Shown here piece after piece: positions 44,889-53,796 of a stretch of 64,000 nt of DNA. Under the pieces are notes generated by a model. The model did not search any database. It saw only the letters and a list, made by a program, of their open reading frames with translations, and was not told the DNA's origin. Source of the stretch: Ruminococcus sp. (GTDB taxonomy: Bacteria; Bacillota; Clostridia; Oscillospirales; Ruminococcaceae). Where the stretch lies: the NCBI GenBank assembly GCA_015066805.1, contig SVNP01000002.1, positions 1 to 64,000 of the forward strand, in the 5' to 3' direction. How positions within the stretch are numbered: position 1 is the first letter of the stretch; each line of letters opens with the position of its first letter. Position numbers and translations under genes: made by a program.

Positions 44889-46187
44889 ATGGAACAGGTG
44901 AGCAAGGCTTTGCAGAATAAACGGCTGCTGCTGCTGGGCAGCACACCCAATATTGCAGGTATGGTAAAAACTGCACAGGCAATGGGCATCTATGTACTGG
45001 TGACCGACAACAAGGCACTGAAGGATGCGCCCGCAAAGCTGATTGCCGATGAATATGCCGACATCAGCCTGGCAGATATTGATGCCGTTGCCGATTATAT
45101 CAGGGAAAAGCAGATCGACGGCGTGCTGACCGGTTTTTCCGATTCTTACCTGACCTATTATCGGGCGATCTGTGAAAAAGCAGGGCTGCCCTGCTACGGC
45201 GATGCCCATACCTTTGACATCGCCACCGATAAAATGTGCTTTAAGCAGGCCTGTGTGGGTGCCGGTGTGGGAACCATTCCCGGTACCAATGCCTATGCCT
45301 ATGAGGAAGCAATGGCATTTGCAAAGAAAAACGGCTATCCGCTGATGCTGAAGCCTGCCGATAACAGCGGCTCCAGAGGTGTTATCAAGTGTGAGTGCGA
45401 GGATGAACTGAAGAATGCCTATGAATATGCACTGTCCTTCTCTCCCACAAAGAATGTCATCTGTGAGCGCTTCATGGATTGCGACGGCATCGGTGTTTCC
45501 TATCAGCTCATCGACGGCGAAGCTTATCTTTCTTCTACCTGTGACCGTGTGAATTACTGCGCCGCAGGGGATGGCTCCTCCATTACGGGCGATCTGCTGT
45601 ATCCCTCCAAGTATACCGAGCGATATATCCGTGAGATGGACAGTGCCGTAAAAACCATGCTGCGGCAGAACGGATTCCGTCACGGTATGGTCAGCCTGCA
45701 ATCCTTTGTGGATGAAAAGGGCTTTTATATGTGTGAGATGTGCTATCGTCCAAGCGGCGGCCACCACTACATTCTCATTGACGACCAGAACGGCATTGAC
45801 AGCCTGAAGCTGCTCATTGAATTTGCTGTGACCGGTAAAGTGGCAGCCTACGATCCTGCCAAGGAGACCCCCTTCTTCCATGAAATGTGCGCTATGACCC
45901 ATATCATCGGCAAACCGGGCGAGATCGTTGCCGTTGCGGAAGGCTATGATGCTCTTGCCGCAAAAGAGGGTGTTATTGACGTGGTGCAGGATATCTGCCC
46001 CGATACCGTCATCGGCAAGGACGGTACCACCGCACAGGTGGTGGCTACCGTATGGTTCAAGGGTGCTGATTTGGAAGCCCTTCGCAGCCGTGCCAACAGC
46101 TTTCCTGCCGTGCTGAAAATCGAAAACGCAGAGGGACAGTCCCTCATTAAAACCAGATACTTTACCCAGACCCGTGCTGCGGAGTGA
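44889..46187 (+). CDS. ATP-grasp ligase 3
   Basis: The 432-aa protein begins KRLLLLGSTPNIAGMVKTAQAMGIYVLVTD, has the core YPLMLKPADNSGSRGV (near residues 154-169) and the metal strand GFYMCEMCYRPSGGHHY. In this strand the usual Asn is Cys and a His replaces Asn after the GG pair, so the Mg site differs from standard ATP-grasp ligases. The C-terminal part (HIIGKPGEIVAVAEG...) is like that of L-amino-acid ligases. GAGAAGATCCC precedes the ATG. It lies between the short PLP enzyme and a VioA-like aminotransferase. Confidence 0.78.
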   Translation: MEQVSKALQNKRLLLLGSTPNIAGMVKTAQAMGIYVLVTDNKALKDAPAKLIADEYADISLADIDAVADYIREKQIDGVLTGFSDSYLTYYRAICEKAGLPCYGDAHTFDIATDKMCFKQACVGAGVGTIPGTNAYAYEEAMAFAKKNGYPLMLKPADNSGSRGVIKCECEDELKNAYEYALSFSPTKNVICERFMDCDGIGVSYQLIDGEAYLSSTCDRVNYCAAGDGSSITGDLLYPSKYTERYIREMDSAVKTMLRQNGFRHGMVSLQSFVDEKGFYMCEMCYRPSGGHHYILIDDQNGIDSLKLLIEFAVTGKVAAYDPAKETPFFHEMCAMTHIIGKPGEIVAVAEGYDALAAKEGVIDVVQDICPDTVIGKDGTTAQVVATVWFKGADLEALRSRANSFPAVLKIENAEGQSLIKTRYFTQTRAAE

Positions 46188-46223
46188 TCCGATCCATATT
46201 TTCATGAAACAGGTGTGACCGAT

Positions 46224-47321
46224 ATGATAAATGTAACCCGTTCCTCCATGCCCTCCTATGAGGAATACTGCGAGGAAATCAAAGATTTGTGGGAAAGCCG
46301 CTGGCTGACCAATAACGGTGCCAAGCACCGCCAATTGCAGACAGAGCTGGAGCAATATCTGGCAGTACCCCATGTGACCCTGTATACCAACGGTCATCTG
46401 GCATTGGAGCATATGCTGGATGCCATGCGGTTCCCAGAGGGCAGCGAGATCATCACCACGCCCTTTACCTTTGTATCCACAACCCATTCCATTGTGAGAA
46501 ACGGTCTTGTTCCCGTGTTCTGTGATGTGAATGATACCGACTACACCATGGATGTGACCAAGATCGAGGCGTTGATCACCGAAAAGACCGTGGCCATTAT
46601 GCCTGTGCATGTGTACGGCAATCTCTGTGATGTGGAGGCCATTGATGTCATTGCAAAAAAACACGGCTTAAAGGTCTTTTATGATGCCGCCCATGCCTTT
46701 GGCGTGAAGAAAAACGGCATCAGTGCAGCAAATTTCGGCGATGCTTCCATGTTCAGCTTCCACGCTACCAAGGTGTTCAACACCATTGAGGGCGGTGCGC
46801 TGTGCTATGCCGATGACAAAATGGTTTCTCTGCTGGATACCCTGAAGAATTTCGGTATTGACAGCCCAGAAACGGTAGCTTTTGTGGGCGGCAACGCTAA
46901 AATGAACGAGTTCCAGGCGGCTATGGGCATCTGCAATCTGCGGCATATCGACGGCGAGATCGCCAAGCGCAAAGCGGCTGTGGAGCAATACCGCAAGCGG
47001 CTTTCCGGCGTGTCGGGGATTCGTCTTTGCCCCGAGCAGGCCGGTGTAGAATCCAATTATGCATATTTCCCCGTGGTATTCGACGGCTACCGCCATACCC
47101 GTGACGATATCTTTGCCATGCTGAAGGAACAGGATATCATTGCGCGCAAATATTTCTATCCGCTGACCAATGACATCACCTGCTATGCAGCAATGGAAAC
47201 AGCCGGTGCAGACAAAACACCGGTTGCAAAGCACCTGGCAGCCCGTGTGCTGACCCTGCCACTGTATGCAGATCTGACTGTGGAAGACGTGAATCGCATC
47301 TGTGATGTGATCCTGCAATAA
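46224..47321 (+). CDS. DegT-family aminotransferase, VioA/FdtB-like
   Basis: The 365-aa PLP enzyme has the family blocks [27 protein letters not shown] and [16 protein letters not shown] with the PLP lysine. The SFHATK form is typical of enzymes acting on dTDP-4-keto-6-deoxyglucose. The two following genes, rmlA and rmlB, make exactly that compound, so a dTDP-4-amino-4,6-dideoxy-hexose is the probable product. ATG 46224 is preferred over GTG 46215. Confidence 0.88.
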   Translation: MINVTRSSMPSYEEYCEEIKDLWESRWLTNNGAKHRQLQTELEQYLAVPHVTLYTNGHLALEHMLDAMRFPEGSEIITTPFTFVSTTHSIVRNGLVPVFCDVNDTDYTMDVTKIEALITEKTVAIMPVHVYGNLCDVEAIDVIAKKHGLKVFYDAAHAFGVKKNGISAANFGDASMFSFHATKVFNTIEGGALCYADDKMVSLLDTLKNFGIDSPETVAFVGGNAKMNEFQAAMGICNLRHIDGEIAKRKAAVEQYRKRLSGVSGIRLCPEQAGVESNYAYFPVVFDGYRHTRDDIFAMLKEQDIIARKYFYPLTNDITCYAAMETAGADKTPVAKHLAARVLTLPLYADLTVEDVNRICDVILQ

Positions 47322-47340
47322 AATCAAAGGGGGAGAACCT

Positions 47341-48225
47341 ATGAAGGGAATTATCCTTGCCGGAGGTTCCGGCACCAGGCTTTATCCGCTGACCCGAGTG
47401 ACATCAAAGCAGCTTTTACCCGTTTACGATAAGCCTATGATCTATTATCCGCTTTCTACGCTGATGCTGGCAGGAATCCGTGATATTCTGATTATTTCTA
47501 CTCCCACGGATACTCCCCGGTTTGAAGAGCTTCTGGGTGATGGCAGCAGCATGGGTGTTCATCTGACCTATGCAGTGCAGCCCAGCCCCGATGGATTGGC
47601 ACAGGCATTCCTCATCGGTGAGGAATTTGCAGGCAATGAGCCCTGTGCTATGATCCTTGGCGATAATATTTTCTACGGCGGCTGGTTCCGTAAAAATCTG
47701 CGGGAGGCCGTTGCCAATGCCGAAGCAGGCAAGGCAACCATCTTTGGCTACTATGTAAAGGACCCCGAGCGTTTTGGCATTGTGGAGTTTGACGGCAAAA
47801 ACAATGTGGTCTCCGTAGAGGAAAAGCCCAAGAAGCCGAAATCCAACTATGCCATTACCGGATTGTATTTCTATCCTGCAGGTGTCAGCGCAATGGCAAA
47901 GCAGGTCAGGCCTTCTGCCAGAGGTGAGCTGGAGATTACAGACCTCAACCGCCTGTATCTGGAGCAGGGCGATCTGAAGGTGCAGATCCTGGGACGCGGC
48001 TTTGCGTGGCTGGATACCGGTACCATGGAGAGCCTGATGGAAGCGGCATCCTTTGTGCAGACGGTGCAGAACCGTCAGGGCGTGGTGATCTCCGCCCCGG
48101 AGGAGGTTGCCTATTACGCTAAGTGGATCACCAAGGAGCAGCTTCTGGAAAGCGCGGCTCTTTACGGCAAATCCCCCTATGGCGAGCATCTGCGGAATGT
48201 GGCAGAGGATAAGTTTATTTTCTGA
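47341..48225 (+). CDS. rmlA: glucose-1-phosphate thymidylyltransferase
   Basis: The 294-aa enzyme shows [39 protein letters not shown], the RmlA active-site region, and [18 protein letters not shown] near the C-terminus. It makes dTDP-glucose from glucose 1-phosphate and dTTP. The length matches the family exactly. AAAGGGGGAGAACCT precedes the ATG. It forms a pair with rmlB; rmlC and rmlD are not present in the window. Confidence 0.96.
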   Translation: MKGIILAGGSGTRLYPLTRVTSKQLLPVYDKPMIYYPLSTLMLAGIRDILIISTPTDTPRFEELLGDGSSMGVHLTYAVQPSPDGLAQAFLIGEEFAGNEPCAMILGDNIFYGGWFRKNLREAVANAEAGKATIFGYYVKDPERFGIVEFDGKNNVVSVEEKPKKPKSNYAITGLYFYPAGVSAMAKQVRPSARGELEITDLNRLYLEQGDLKVQILGRGFAWLDTGTMESLMEAASFVQTVQNRQGVVISAPEEVAYYAKWITKEQLLESAALYGKSPYGEHLRNVAEDKFIF

Positions 48226-48239
48226 TTGGAGAGAGAATT

Positions 48240-49274
48240 ATGACCATCATCGTAACCGGCGGTGCCGGATTTATCGGAAGCAATTTTGTGTTTCATATGC
48301 TGGATACTTACCCGGATTACCGTATCATTTGCCTGGATAAGCTGACCTATGCGGGTAATCTTTCTACCCTTGCCCCTGTGATGCAGAACCCCAATTTCCG
48401 CTTTGTAAAGGCAGATATCTGCGACCGTGAGGCAGTATATGCTCTGTTTGAGGAGGAGCATCCCGATATCGTTGTGAACTTTGCGGCGGAATCTCATGTG
48501 GATCGCTCCATTGAAAACCCCGAGATCTTTCTGCAGACCAATATTCTGGGTACACAGGTGCTGATGGATGCCTGCCGCAAGTATGGCATTCAGCGGTATC
48601 ATCAGGTTTCCACCGATGAGGTGTACGGCGATCTGCCTCTGGACAGACCCGACCTGTTCTTTACCGAGGAAACTCCCATTCATACCAGCAGCCCTTACAG
48701 CAGCTCCAAGGCAGGTGCAGACCTGCTGGTGCTGGCTTACCACAGAACCTATGGTCTGCCTGTGACCATCAGCCGCTGCTCCAATAACTACGGTCCCTAT
48801 CACTTCCCCGAAAAGCTGATCCCTCTGATGATCGCCAATGCGCTGAACGACAAGCCTCTGCCCGTTTACGGCGAGGGTCTGAATGTGCGTGACTGGCTGT
48901 ATGTGGAGGATCACTGCAAGGCCATTGATCTCATCATTCACAAGGGCAGAGTCGGTGAGGTGTACAACATCGGCGGCCACAACGAAATGGCAAATATTGA
49001 TATCGTGAAGATTATCTGCAAGGAGCTGGGTAAGCCCGAATCTCTGATCACCTATGTGGCAGACCGCAAGGGGCACGATATGCGCTATGCCATTGATCCC
49101 ACCAAGATCCACAATGAGCTGGGCTGGCTGCCCGAAACCATGTTTGCCGATGGCATCAAGAAAACCATTCAGTGGTACCTTGATAACAAGGATTGGTGGG
49201 AAACCATCATCAGCGGCGAGTATCAGAACTATTACGATACCATGTACCGTGATAAGTGGGGTGCCTTGGTATGA
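48240..49274 (+). CDS. rmlB: dTDP-glucose 4,6-dehydratase
   Basis: The 344-aa extended SDR has the NAD motif IIVTGGAGFIGSNFV (residues 3-17), the catalytic HQVSTDEVYGDL and YSSSKAGAD (YxxxK). It converts dTDP-glucose to dTDP-4-keto-6-deoxyglucose. In the absence of rmlC and rmlD here, the product more likely goes to the aminotransferase at 46224 than to rhamnose. It starts 14 bases after rmlA (TTGGAGAGAGAATT). Confidence 0.96.
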   Translation: MTIIVTGGAGFIGSNFVFHMLDTYPDYRIICLDKLTYAGNLSTLAPVMQNPNFRFVKADICDREAVYALFEEEHPDIVVNFAAESHVDRSIENPEIFLQTNILGTQVLMDACRKYGIQRYHQVSTDEVYGDLPLDRPDLFFTEETPIHTSSPYSSSKAGADLLVLAYHRTYGLPVTISRCSNNYGPYHFPEKLIPLMIANALNDKPLPVYGEGLNVRDWLYVEDHCKAIDLIIHKGRVGEVYNIGGHNEMANIDIVKIICKELGKPESLITYVADRKGHDMRYAIDPTKIHNELGWLPETMFADGIKKTIQWYLDNKDWWETIISGEYQNYYDTMYRDKWGALV

Positions 49275-49390
49275 GAGACCCTGCAGACTGCCATGAGATC
49301 CTCGGTTTCTGCTGCTGAGCAGGGCTGAAACAACGGATTCATAGCGACTGCTGTGACAACAAGCATAACAGAGAGGAATGTTTGCATATA

Positions 49391-50617
49391 ATGAAAGCTC
49401 TTGTTCTGGCGGGCGGTCTGCCCCAGATCGTTCTGATCAATCAACTGAAGCAGCGGGGTGTAACCACAATTCTTGCGGATGGTAACGAACATCCCCTTGC
49501 AAGACCTTACGCAGACCTGTTCTATCAGGTGAACATTTTCGATATCGAAGCAGTGAAGAAAATTGCTGTGGATGAGGGCGTGGATTTTCTCATTACCTGC
49601 TGTGCCGATCAGGTACTGCTGGTGGTGGCTCAGGTTTCCGAGATGCTGGGGCTGCCTTGGTACATTGATTATAAAACCGCAGTACGGGTATCCGATAAGC
49701 GGGAAATGAAGCGCATCTTCATGGAAAACAATATTCCCACTTCCCGCTATGTAGAGCTGGCGGAGCTGGATATGGAGCAGATCAAGGATCTGGCTTACCC
49801 GCTGATCGTAAAGCCTGTGGATGCTTACAGCTCCAAGGGCGTGCGTAAGGCTTTGAACGTAGATGAGCTGAAGCAATATTTTGCTGAGGCAGCACAGATC
49901 AGCCGTAACGGCGGTGTGATCGTAGAGGAATTCTGTCAGGGCGAAGAGATCAGCGTGGATCTGTATGTGGAGGATGGCGTTGCCCATGTGCTTTGTGTTT
50001 CCAACAGCGAGAAACTGAAGGACGAGGACCGCTTTATCATTTTCCGCGGAAAATATCCTGCCATTGCCGATACCGCACTTCTGGAACGGATCCGCTATGT
50101 GGCACAGCAGATCGTGGATGCCTTTGGTCTGAAGAACTGCCCCATGCTTATCCAGATGATCTCCAACGGCAAGGATGTGTCTGTTCTGGAGTTCTGCGCC
50201 AGAACCGGCGGTAATATGAAGTATATCCTTATTCAGCGGGTCAGCGGTTTTGATGTCATCAGTGCCGTGATTGATCTGACTATGGGCGTCCGTCCCAAGG
50301 TGGAGATCAAGCCGCCCCAGCATCAGTATGTGGTCAATGATTTCATTTACTGCAAGCCCGGTGTGTTTGATCACTTGGAGGGCTTTGATGCTCTGGTGGA
50401 GGAAGGCGTTCTTGCCGAGTATCATTGTCTGCGCCCCAAGGGGATGCAGGTGCGCGGTGTGGCCAGCAGCAGTGATCGTGTTGCCGGCTTTACTGTGGTT
50501 GCCGATTCCCTGGAGGAGTTTAACCAAAAGCACAGAGCCGTGGTGGAACGTGCGCGCATTATGGATGAAAACGGTGTGGATATTATGCGCCATGATCTGC
50601 TGCCTGATCTGCAGTAA
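49391..50617 (+). CDS. ATP-grasp ligase 4
   Basis: The 408-aa protein has the Rossmann-like start MKALVLAGGLPQIVLINQLKQRG, the core YPLIVKPVDAYSSKGVRK, in which the loop reads YSSKG instead of GGSRG, and the metal strand VSVLEFCARTGGNMKYI, again with Cys in place of the usual Asn. The C-terminal domain includes FIYCKPGVFDHLEG. ATG 49391 is the natural domain start but lies 13 bases after GAGAGGA; TTG 49382 is nearer that site. It is the last gene of the exopolysaccharide locus, 116 bases after rmlB. Confidence 0.78.
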   Translation: MKALVLAGGLPQIVLINQLKQRGVTTILADGNEHPLARPYADLFYQVNIFDIEAVKKIAVDEGVDFLITCCADQVLLVVAQVSEMLGLPWYIDYKTAVRVSDKREMKRIFMENNIPTSRYVELAELDMEQIKDLAYPLIVKPVDAYSSKGVRKALNVDELKQYFAEAAQISRNGGVIVEEFCQGEEISVDLYVEDGVAHVLCVSNSEKLKDEDRFIIFRGKYPAIADTALLERIRYVAQQIVDAFGLKNCPMLIQMISNGKDVSVLEFCARTGGNMKYILIQRVSGFDVISAVIDLTMGVRPKVEIKPPQHQYVVNDFIYCKPGVFDHLEGFDALVEEGVLAEYHCLRPKGMQVRGVASSSDRVAGFTVVADSLEEFNQKHRAVVERARIMDENGVDIMRHDLLPDLQ

Positions 50618-50646
50618 AAGTTTTTGAGAAAAATGCAGATTTGCTC

Positions 50647-50675
50647 TTGACTTTTATCTGAAAGTGTGCTATAAT
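50647..50675 (+). promoter_or_regulatory. promoter of the LysR-TRAP unit
   Basis: TTGACT, 17 bases, TATAAT. A hairpin (ATCAGGG/CCCTGAT with inner pairing, 50691-50719) lies just after the predicted start, in a leader of about 105 bases. Confidence 0.75.
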
Positions 50676-50787
50676 CGATTGTGTGAGTTTATCAGGGGCA
50701 GTTCCCTACTGTCCCTGATATTTATGCTTGCGGTATAACAAAAATGTAATACGCCATAACACCATTGGCGGTGGGAGGGAGGTGCCG

Positions 50788-51696
50788 ATGTCGCAGTTAA
50801 AATCCTACGAATATGTCATTGCCATCGTGGAGCAGGGAGGAATTTCTCAAGCGGCAGAGGCGCTGCATATTGCTCAGCCTGCGTTGAGCCGTTACCTGAA
50901 AAAGCTGGAAGCAGACCTGGAAACCGATCTGTTTGACCGCAGCGTGATCCCTATTCGGCTGACGGAAGCCGGCAGGCTGTATGTGGAAACCGGTCGGGAG
51001 ATCCTTGCGGCACAGCGGCAGCTTGCCAAGCAACTGGAGGAGCTGCGTTTGGGACGGAATGCCGTGGTTCGTGTCGGCATCAGCCCCACACGATCGCCTT
51101 ACTTGATGCCTGCGTTGATCGGTGCGTACCATTCTCTTCACCCTGAGGGCAGAGTGGTCATTGAGGAACACAATTCTGCGGAGCTGCATCGGCTGCTTTC
51201 CCAAGGAGAACTGGATCTGATGATCAGTTGGCTGGATGCGGATACCGCTGCCTTTGCCTGTGTGCCTCTGTTTGATGAGGAGATCCGGCTGGCAGTACCC
51301 GGAAGCTGGCATTGCAGCTCACAGGATGTGATGGACGTGGTACGGCAGCGGCAAATGATCTGTGTGGGCAAAGGACTGGCACTTTGGCATCTGACTCACA
51401 GGCTGATCGAAAATGTAGGTGCTAAGCAACCTGTCATTGAGTGTCAATCCATTGAAACCGCACTGTCCTTTGTCAAACGTGGGTTGGGAGCTACTCTGGT
51501 TCCTTCCTATATCGGTCAGTTTGGCTCGGCAGAGCAGAATCGGGCGCTGCAATTTATGGATCTTCCCACGGAGCAATTTCCCGATTCCGCGGCCTATCGG
51601 CGGCAGATATGTCTGTTTTACCGCCGTGAACAACGGCTGACCCAGGCAGAGCGAGCATTTATTGCTTGTGCAAGGGAGGTGGAGCGCGCCCCATGA
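50788..51696 (+). CDS. LysR-family transcriptional regulator
   Basis: The 302-aa protein starts at ATG 50788 after GGGAGGGAGGTGCCG. The N-terminal HTH reads GGISQAAEALHIAQPALSRYLKKLEADLETDLFDR (residues 17-52), and the rest is a periplasmic-binding-like effector domain. It most likely controls the TRAP-type permease genes that follow in the same direction in response to their substrate, although LysR genes are more often divergent from their targets. Confidence 0.9.
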   Translation: MSQLKSYEYVIAIVEQGGISQAAEALHIAQPALSRYLKKLEADLETDLFDRSVIPIRLTEAGRLYVETGREILAAQRQLAKQLEELRLGRNAVVRVGISPTRSPYLMPALIGAYHSLHPEGRVVIEEHNSAELHRLLSQGELDLMISWLDADTAAFACVPLFDEEIRLAVPGSWHCSSQDVMDVVRQRQMICVGKGLALWHLTHRLIENVGAKQPVIECQSIETALSFVKRGLGATLVPSYIGQFGSAEQNRALQFMDLPTEQFPDSAAYRRQICLFYRREQRLTQAERAFIACAREVERAP

Positions 51697-51806
51697 TCTG
51701 TCCAGCGCAGCTTCGCACTACCGTAAGCCCAAGATCTCTTCGCTGTCGGAGAGATGACAAGCAAATTTCTCAAGCGACAGAAAATCAAACATAAAGGAGT
51801 AAAAAG

Positions 51807-53165
51807 ATGATTCCGAATGCAGTTATCTACCTGGCGATCATGCTGGTGTTTGTCATCGCATGGTTTGTCTGGGTCAAACGCCCTGTTTATGAGGCGTTGT
51901 TCCTCAGCTTCCTGTTGTTGGTAGGCGTTACCAACACATGGGGCAACATTTTCACCTATATTGACGGTGCCCTGAACACCTCTCTGCTCTATTCCATGAT
52001 CGTGTTTGTGGCAATGTCCCAGTTGCTCTCTCACACTAAGGTGATCGACAGTTGTGTATATCTGATTCTTTCGCTGATGGGCAGACTGACCGGTGGTGCA
52101 GGCTATGCATCTATTGTTGCCTCCAGCTTTATGGGTGCCCTGTCCGGCTCCGGCCCCGGAAATGTTATGGCTACCGGTGTTATCACCATCCCCGCCATGA
52201 AGAAGTCCGGTTTCCCGCCTGAGCTTGCTGCCAATGTGGAGTCTGTATCCAGCTACATGGGTAATATGATCCCTCCCAGCTCCAATATCGTAGGTGCACT
52301 GGGTGCATTTATGGCTCTGTATCCTGACAGCGGCATTACCTCCGGACAGTTCTGGGTGGTGCTGTGGGGTGTCGCCATCTATTTCATCGTGCAGCGTATG
52401 CTGATGGTATTTGCTTTCTGCAAGTACTATAAGGTAAAGCCTATGGCAAAAGAGGATATCCCCAGTCTGAAGGAAACCTTCAGAACCGGCTGGAAGGGTC
52501 TGATGCTGCCCGTCATTATTCTGGTTCCCTTTATTCTGGATTCTGTTTGTGCCGATTGGATCGCAAGCCGTCTGGGCGATGCCGGTGCATCCTCCTTCTC
52601 CAAGTGCCTGCTGTTCTTCATTGCAGGTGTGGCAGCTATTTATACCTTGATCATCGCTGATGACAAAAAGTCCGTGACTCTGCCCAAGATGGCAAATCTG
52701 TTCACCTCTAAGATGAAGAGTCTGGTTGGCCCCATTGCAGCTTGTTTGTTTGGCTACATGGTGGGTGAGCTGTTCTCTGATATTGATGTTACTACCCAGC
52801 TCGGCACCTTCCTGGAGTCTCTGAATATGCCCTTGTGGGGTCTGGCACTGTTTATTCCTCTGCTGACCGCATTCCTGGGTATGATTATTCCCGGTTCTTC
52901 GCAGGTTGTTATCTTTGGACCTGTGTTCATTGCCGCATTTGCCGCTGCCGGTCTGGATCCTCTGCTTGCCGCTGCTATGCTGCCTTGTATCTGCGGTACT
53001 ATGTGCGGTATCACTCCGCCTCTGGCTCTGGGTATGTACGCTGGTATGTCCATTGCCGAGTCTGATTTCAAGAAAACGCTCATCAACGACCTTTGGTGGG
53101 TTGGCACACAGTATGTGCTGGAATTTGTCCTGCTGCTGGGCGTGCTGCCTGTGATCGGTCTGTAA
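51807..53165 (+). CDS. TRAP-type large permease (DctM-like)
   Basis: The 452-aa protein has about 11-12 membrane segments and the DctM signatures SGSGPGNVMATGVITIPAMKKSGFPPE and SYMGNMIPPSSNIVGALG, then a repeated half with PGSSQVVIFGP and CGITPPLALGMYAGMS. TRAP permeases import carboxylates using a sodium gradient and normally need a DctP binding protein. None is encoded nearby. TAAAGGAGTAAAAAG precedes the ATG. The neighbouring LysR gene suggests substrate-induced expression. Confidence 0.82.
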   Translation: MIPNAVIYLAIMLVFVIAWFVWVKRPVYEALFLSFLLLVGVTNTWGNIFTYIDGALNTSLLYSMIVFVAMSQLLSHTKVIDSCVYLILSLMGRLTGGAGYASIVASSFMGALSGSGPGNVMATGVITIPAMKKSGFPPELAANVESVSSYMGNMIPPSSNIVGALGAFMALYPDSGITSGQFWVVLWGVAIYFIVQRMLMVFAFCKYYKVKPMAKEDIPSLKETFRTGWKGLMLPVIILVPFILDSVCADWIASRLGDAGASSFSKCLLFFIAGVAAIYTLIIADDKKSVTLPKMANLFTSKMKSLVGPIAACLFGYMVGELFSDIDVTTQLGTFLESLNMPLWGLALFIPLLTAFLGMIIPGSSQVVIFGPVFIAAFAAAGLDPLLAAAMLPCICGTMCGITPPLALGMYAGMSIAESDFKKTLINDLWWVGTQYVLEFVLLLGVLPVIGL

Positions 53166-53177
53166 GGAGGGAATGTC

Positions 53178-53459
53178 ATGAAAAAGTTTTTGCAGGGTCT
53201 GATTAAGTTTTTGGATGTTGTTTATGGCTGGGGCATTCTCATCTGTCTGTTTGTGGGCGGTCTGATGTTCTTCGGCTTTGTTGCCGCCTTTATTGTGGGC
53301 GGTGAAACTGCAACCGAGATCTGCACATTTATTCATAAAACCATTTTCAAGTGGCTGATCTACGGCGGCAACATCATTGTGCTGCTGGGCCTGCTGAATA
53401 TGTACCTGAAGAAGCAGAAATCTCTGACCATCTCCGATACCAACCATGAGGCCGGCTGA
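53178..53459 (+). CDS. small two-TM protein, possible TRAP small subunit
   Basis: The 93-aa protein starts 12 bases after the large permease with AAGGAGGGAATGTC. It has two membrane segments (GWGILICLFVGGLMFFGFVAAFIVGG and WLIYGGNIIVLLGLLNMYL). DctQ small subunits usually have four segments, about 160 residues, and precede DctM, so this is either a reduced DctQ or an unrelated helper. A terminator follows, so it closes the LysR-TRAP unit. Confidence 0.65.
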   Translation: MKKFLQGLIKFLDVVYGWGILICLFVGGLMFFGFVAAFIVGGETATEICTFIHKTIFKWLIYGGNIIVLLGLLNMYLKKQKSLTISDTNHEAG

Positions 53460-53471
53460 TCCGGGTTGCAT

Positions 53472-53511
53472 AAGGAACGGCTCCCATTTATGTGGGAGCT
53501 GTTCTTTTTTT
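53472..53511 (+). terminator. intrinsic terminator of the LysR-TRAP unit
   Basis: AACGGCTCCCA pairs with TGGGAGCTGTT and is followed by a run of eight T with one C nearby. Confidence 0.85.
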
Positions 53512-53796
53512 GCGAAATGTTACTTTTTGAAGCATTGCTTCTTTCATCTGTAAACCGGATTTTTTTCGATTAACTGTCAGTAAAAATTAGGCAAAGAGTA
53601 CAAAGAGTTTTCAGGGTGGAAAATATTCTGGTGGAAATGCCGTTTGTTTACACTCTGTTAACAATCTGTAAATAGATGCGTAACAATGCGGGTTACAAAA
53701 TGTGCTATGATATGAATATCACTATGAGGCACATTGCTGCCCTGTGTCCTAATGCTGCACCTGCTATTTTTTGTATGGCGCATGACGGAGGCATGA
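53512..53796 (+). promoter_or_regulatory. gene-free upstream region of the surface-protein unit
   Basis: No ORF is supported in these 285 bases. A TATGAT box (53706-53711) with upstream GTGC is the only promoter-like element and lacks a good -35 hexamer. An inverted repeat GTAAC-N7-GTTAC (53680-53696) lies where a -35 box should be, so an activator or repressor site is possible. Confidence 0.4.

Noticed and set aside
36079-50617. Carbamoyl-phosphate synthase large subunits
   Set aside because: The ATP-grasp proteins are 385-432 residues, single-domain ligases within a polysaccharide locus. CPSase large subunits are about 1070 residues with two ATP-grasp domains.
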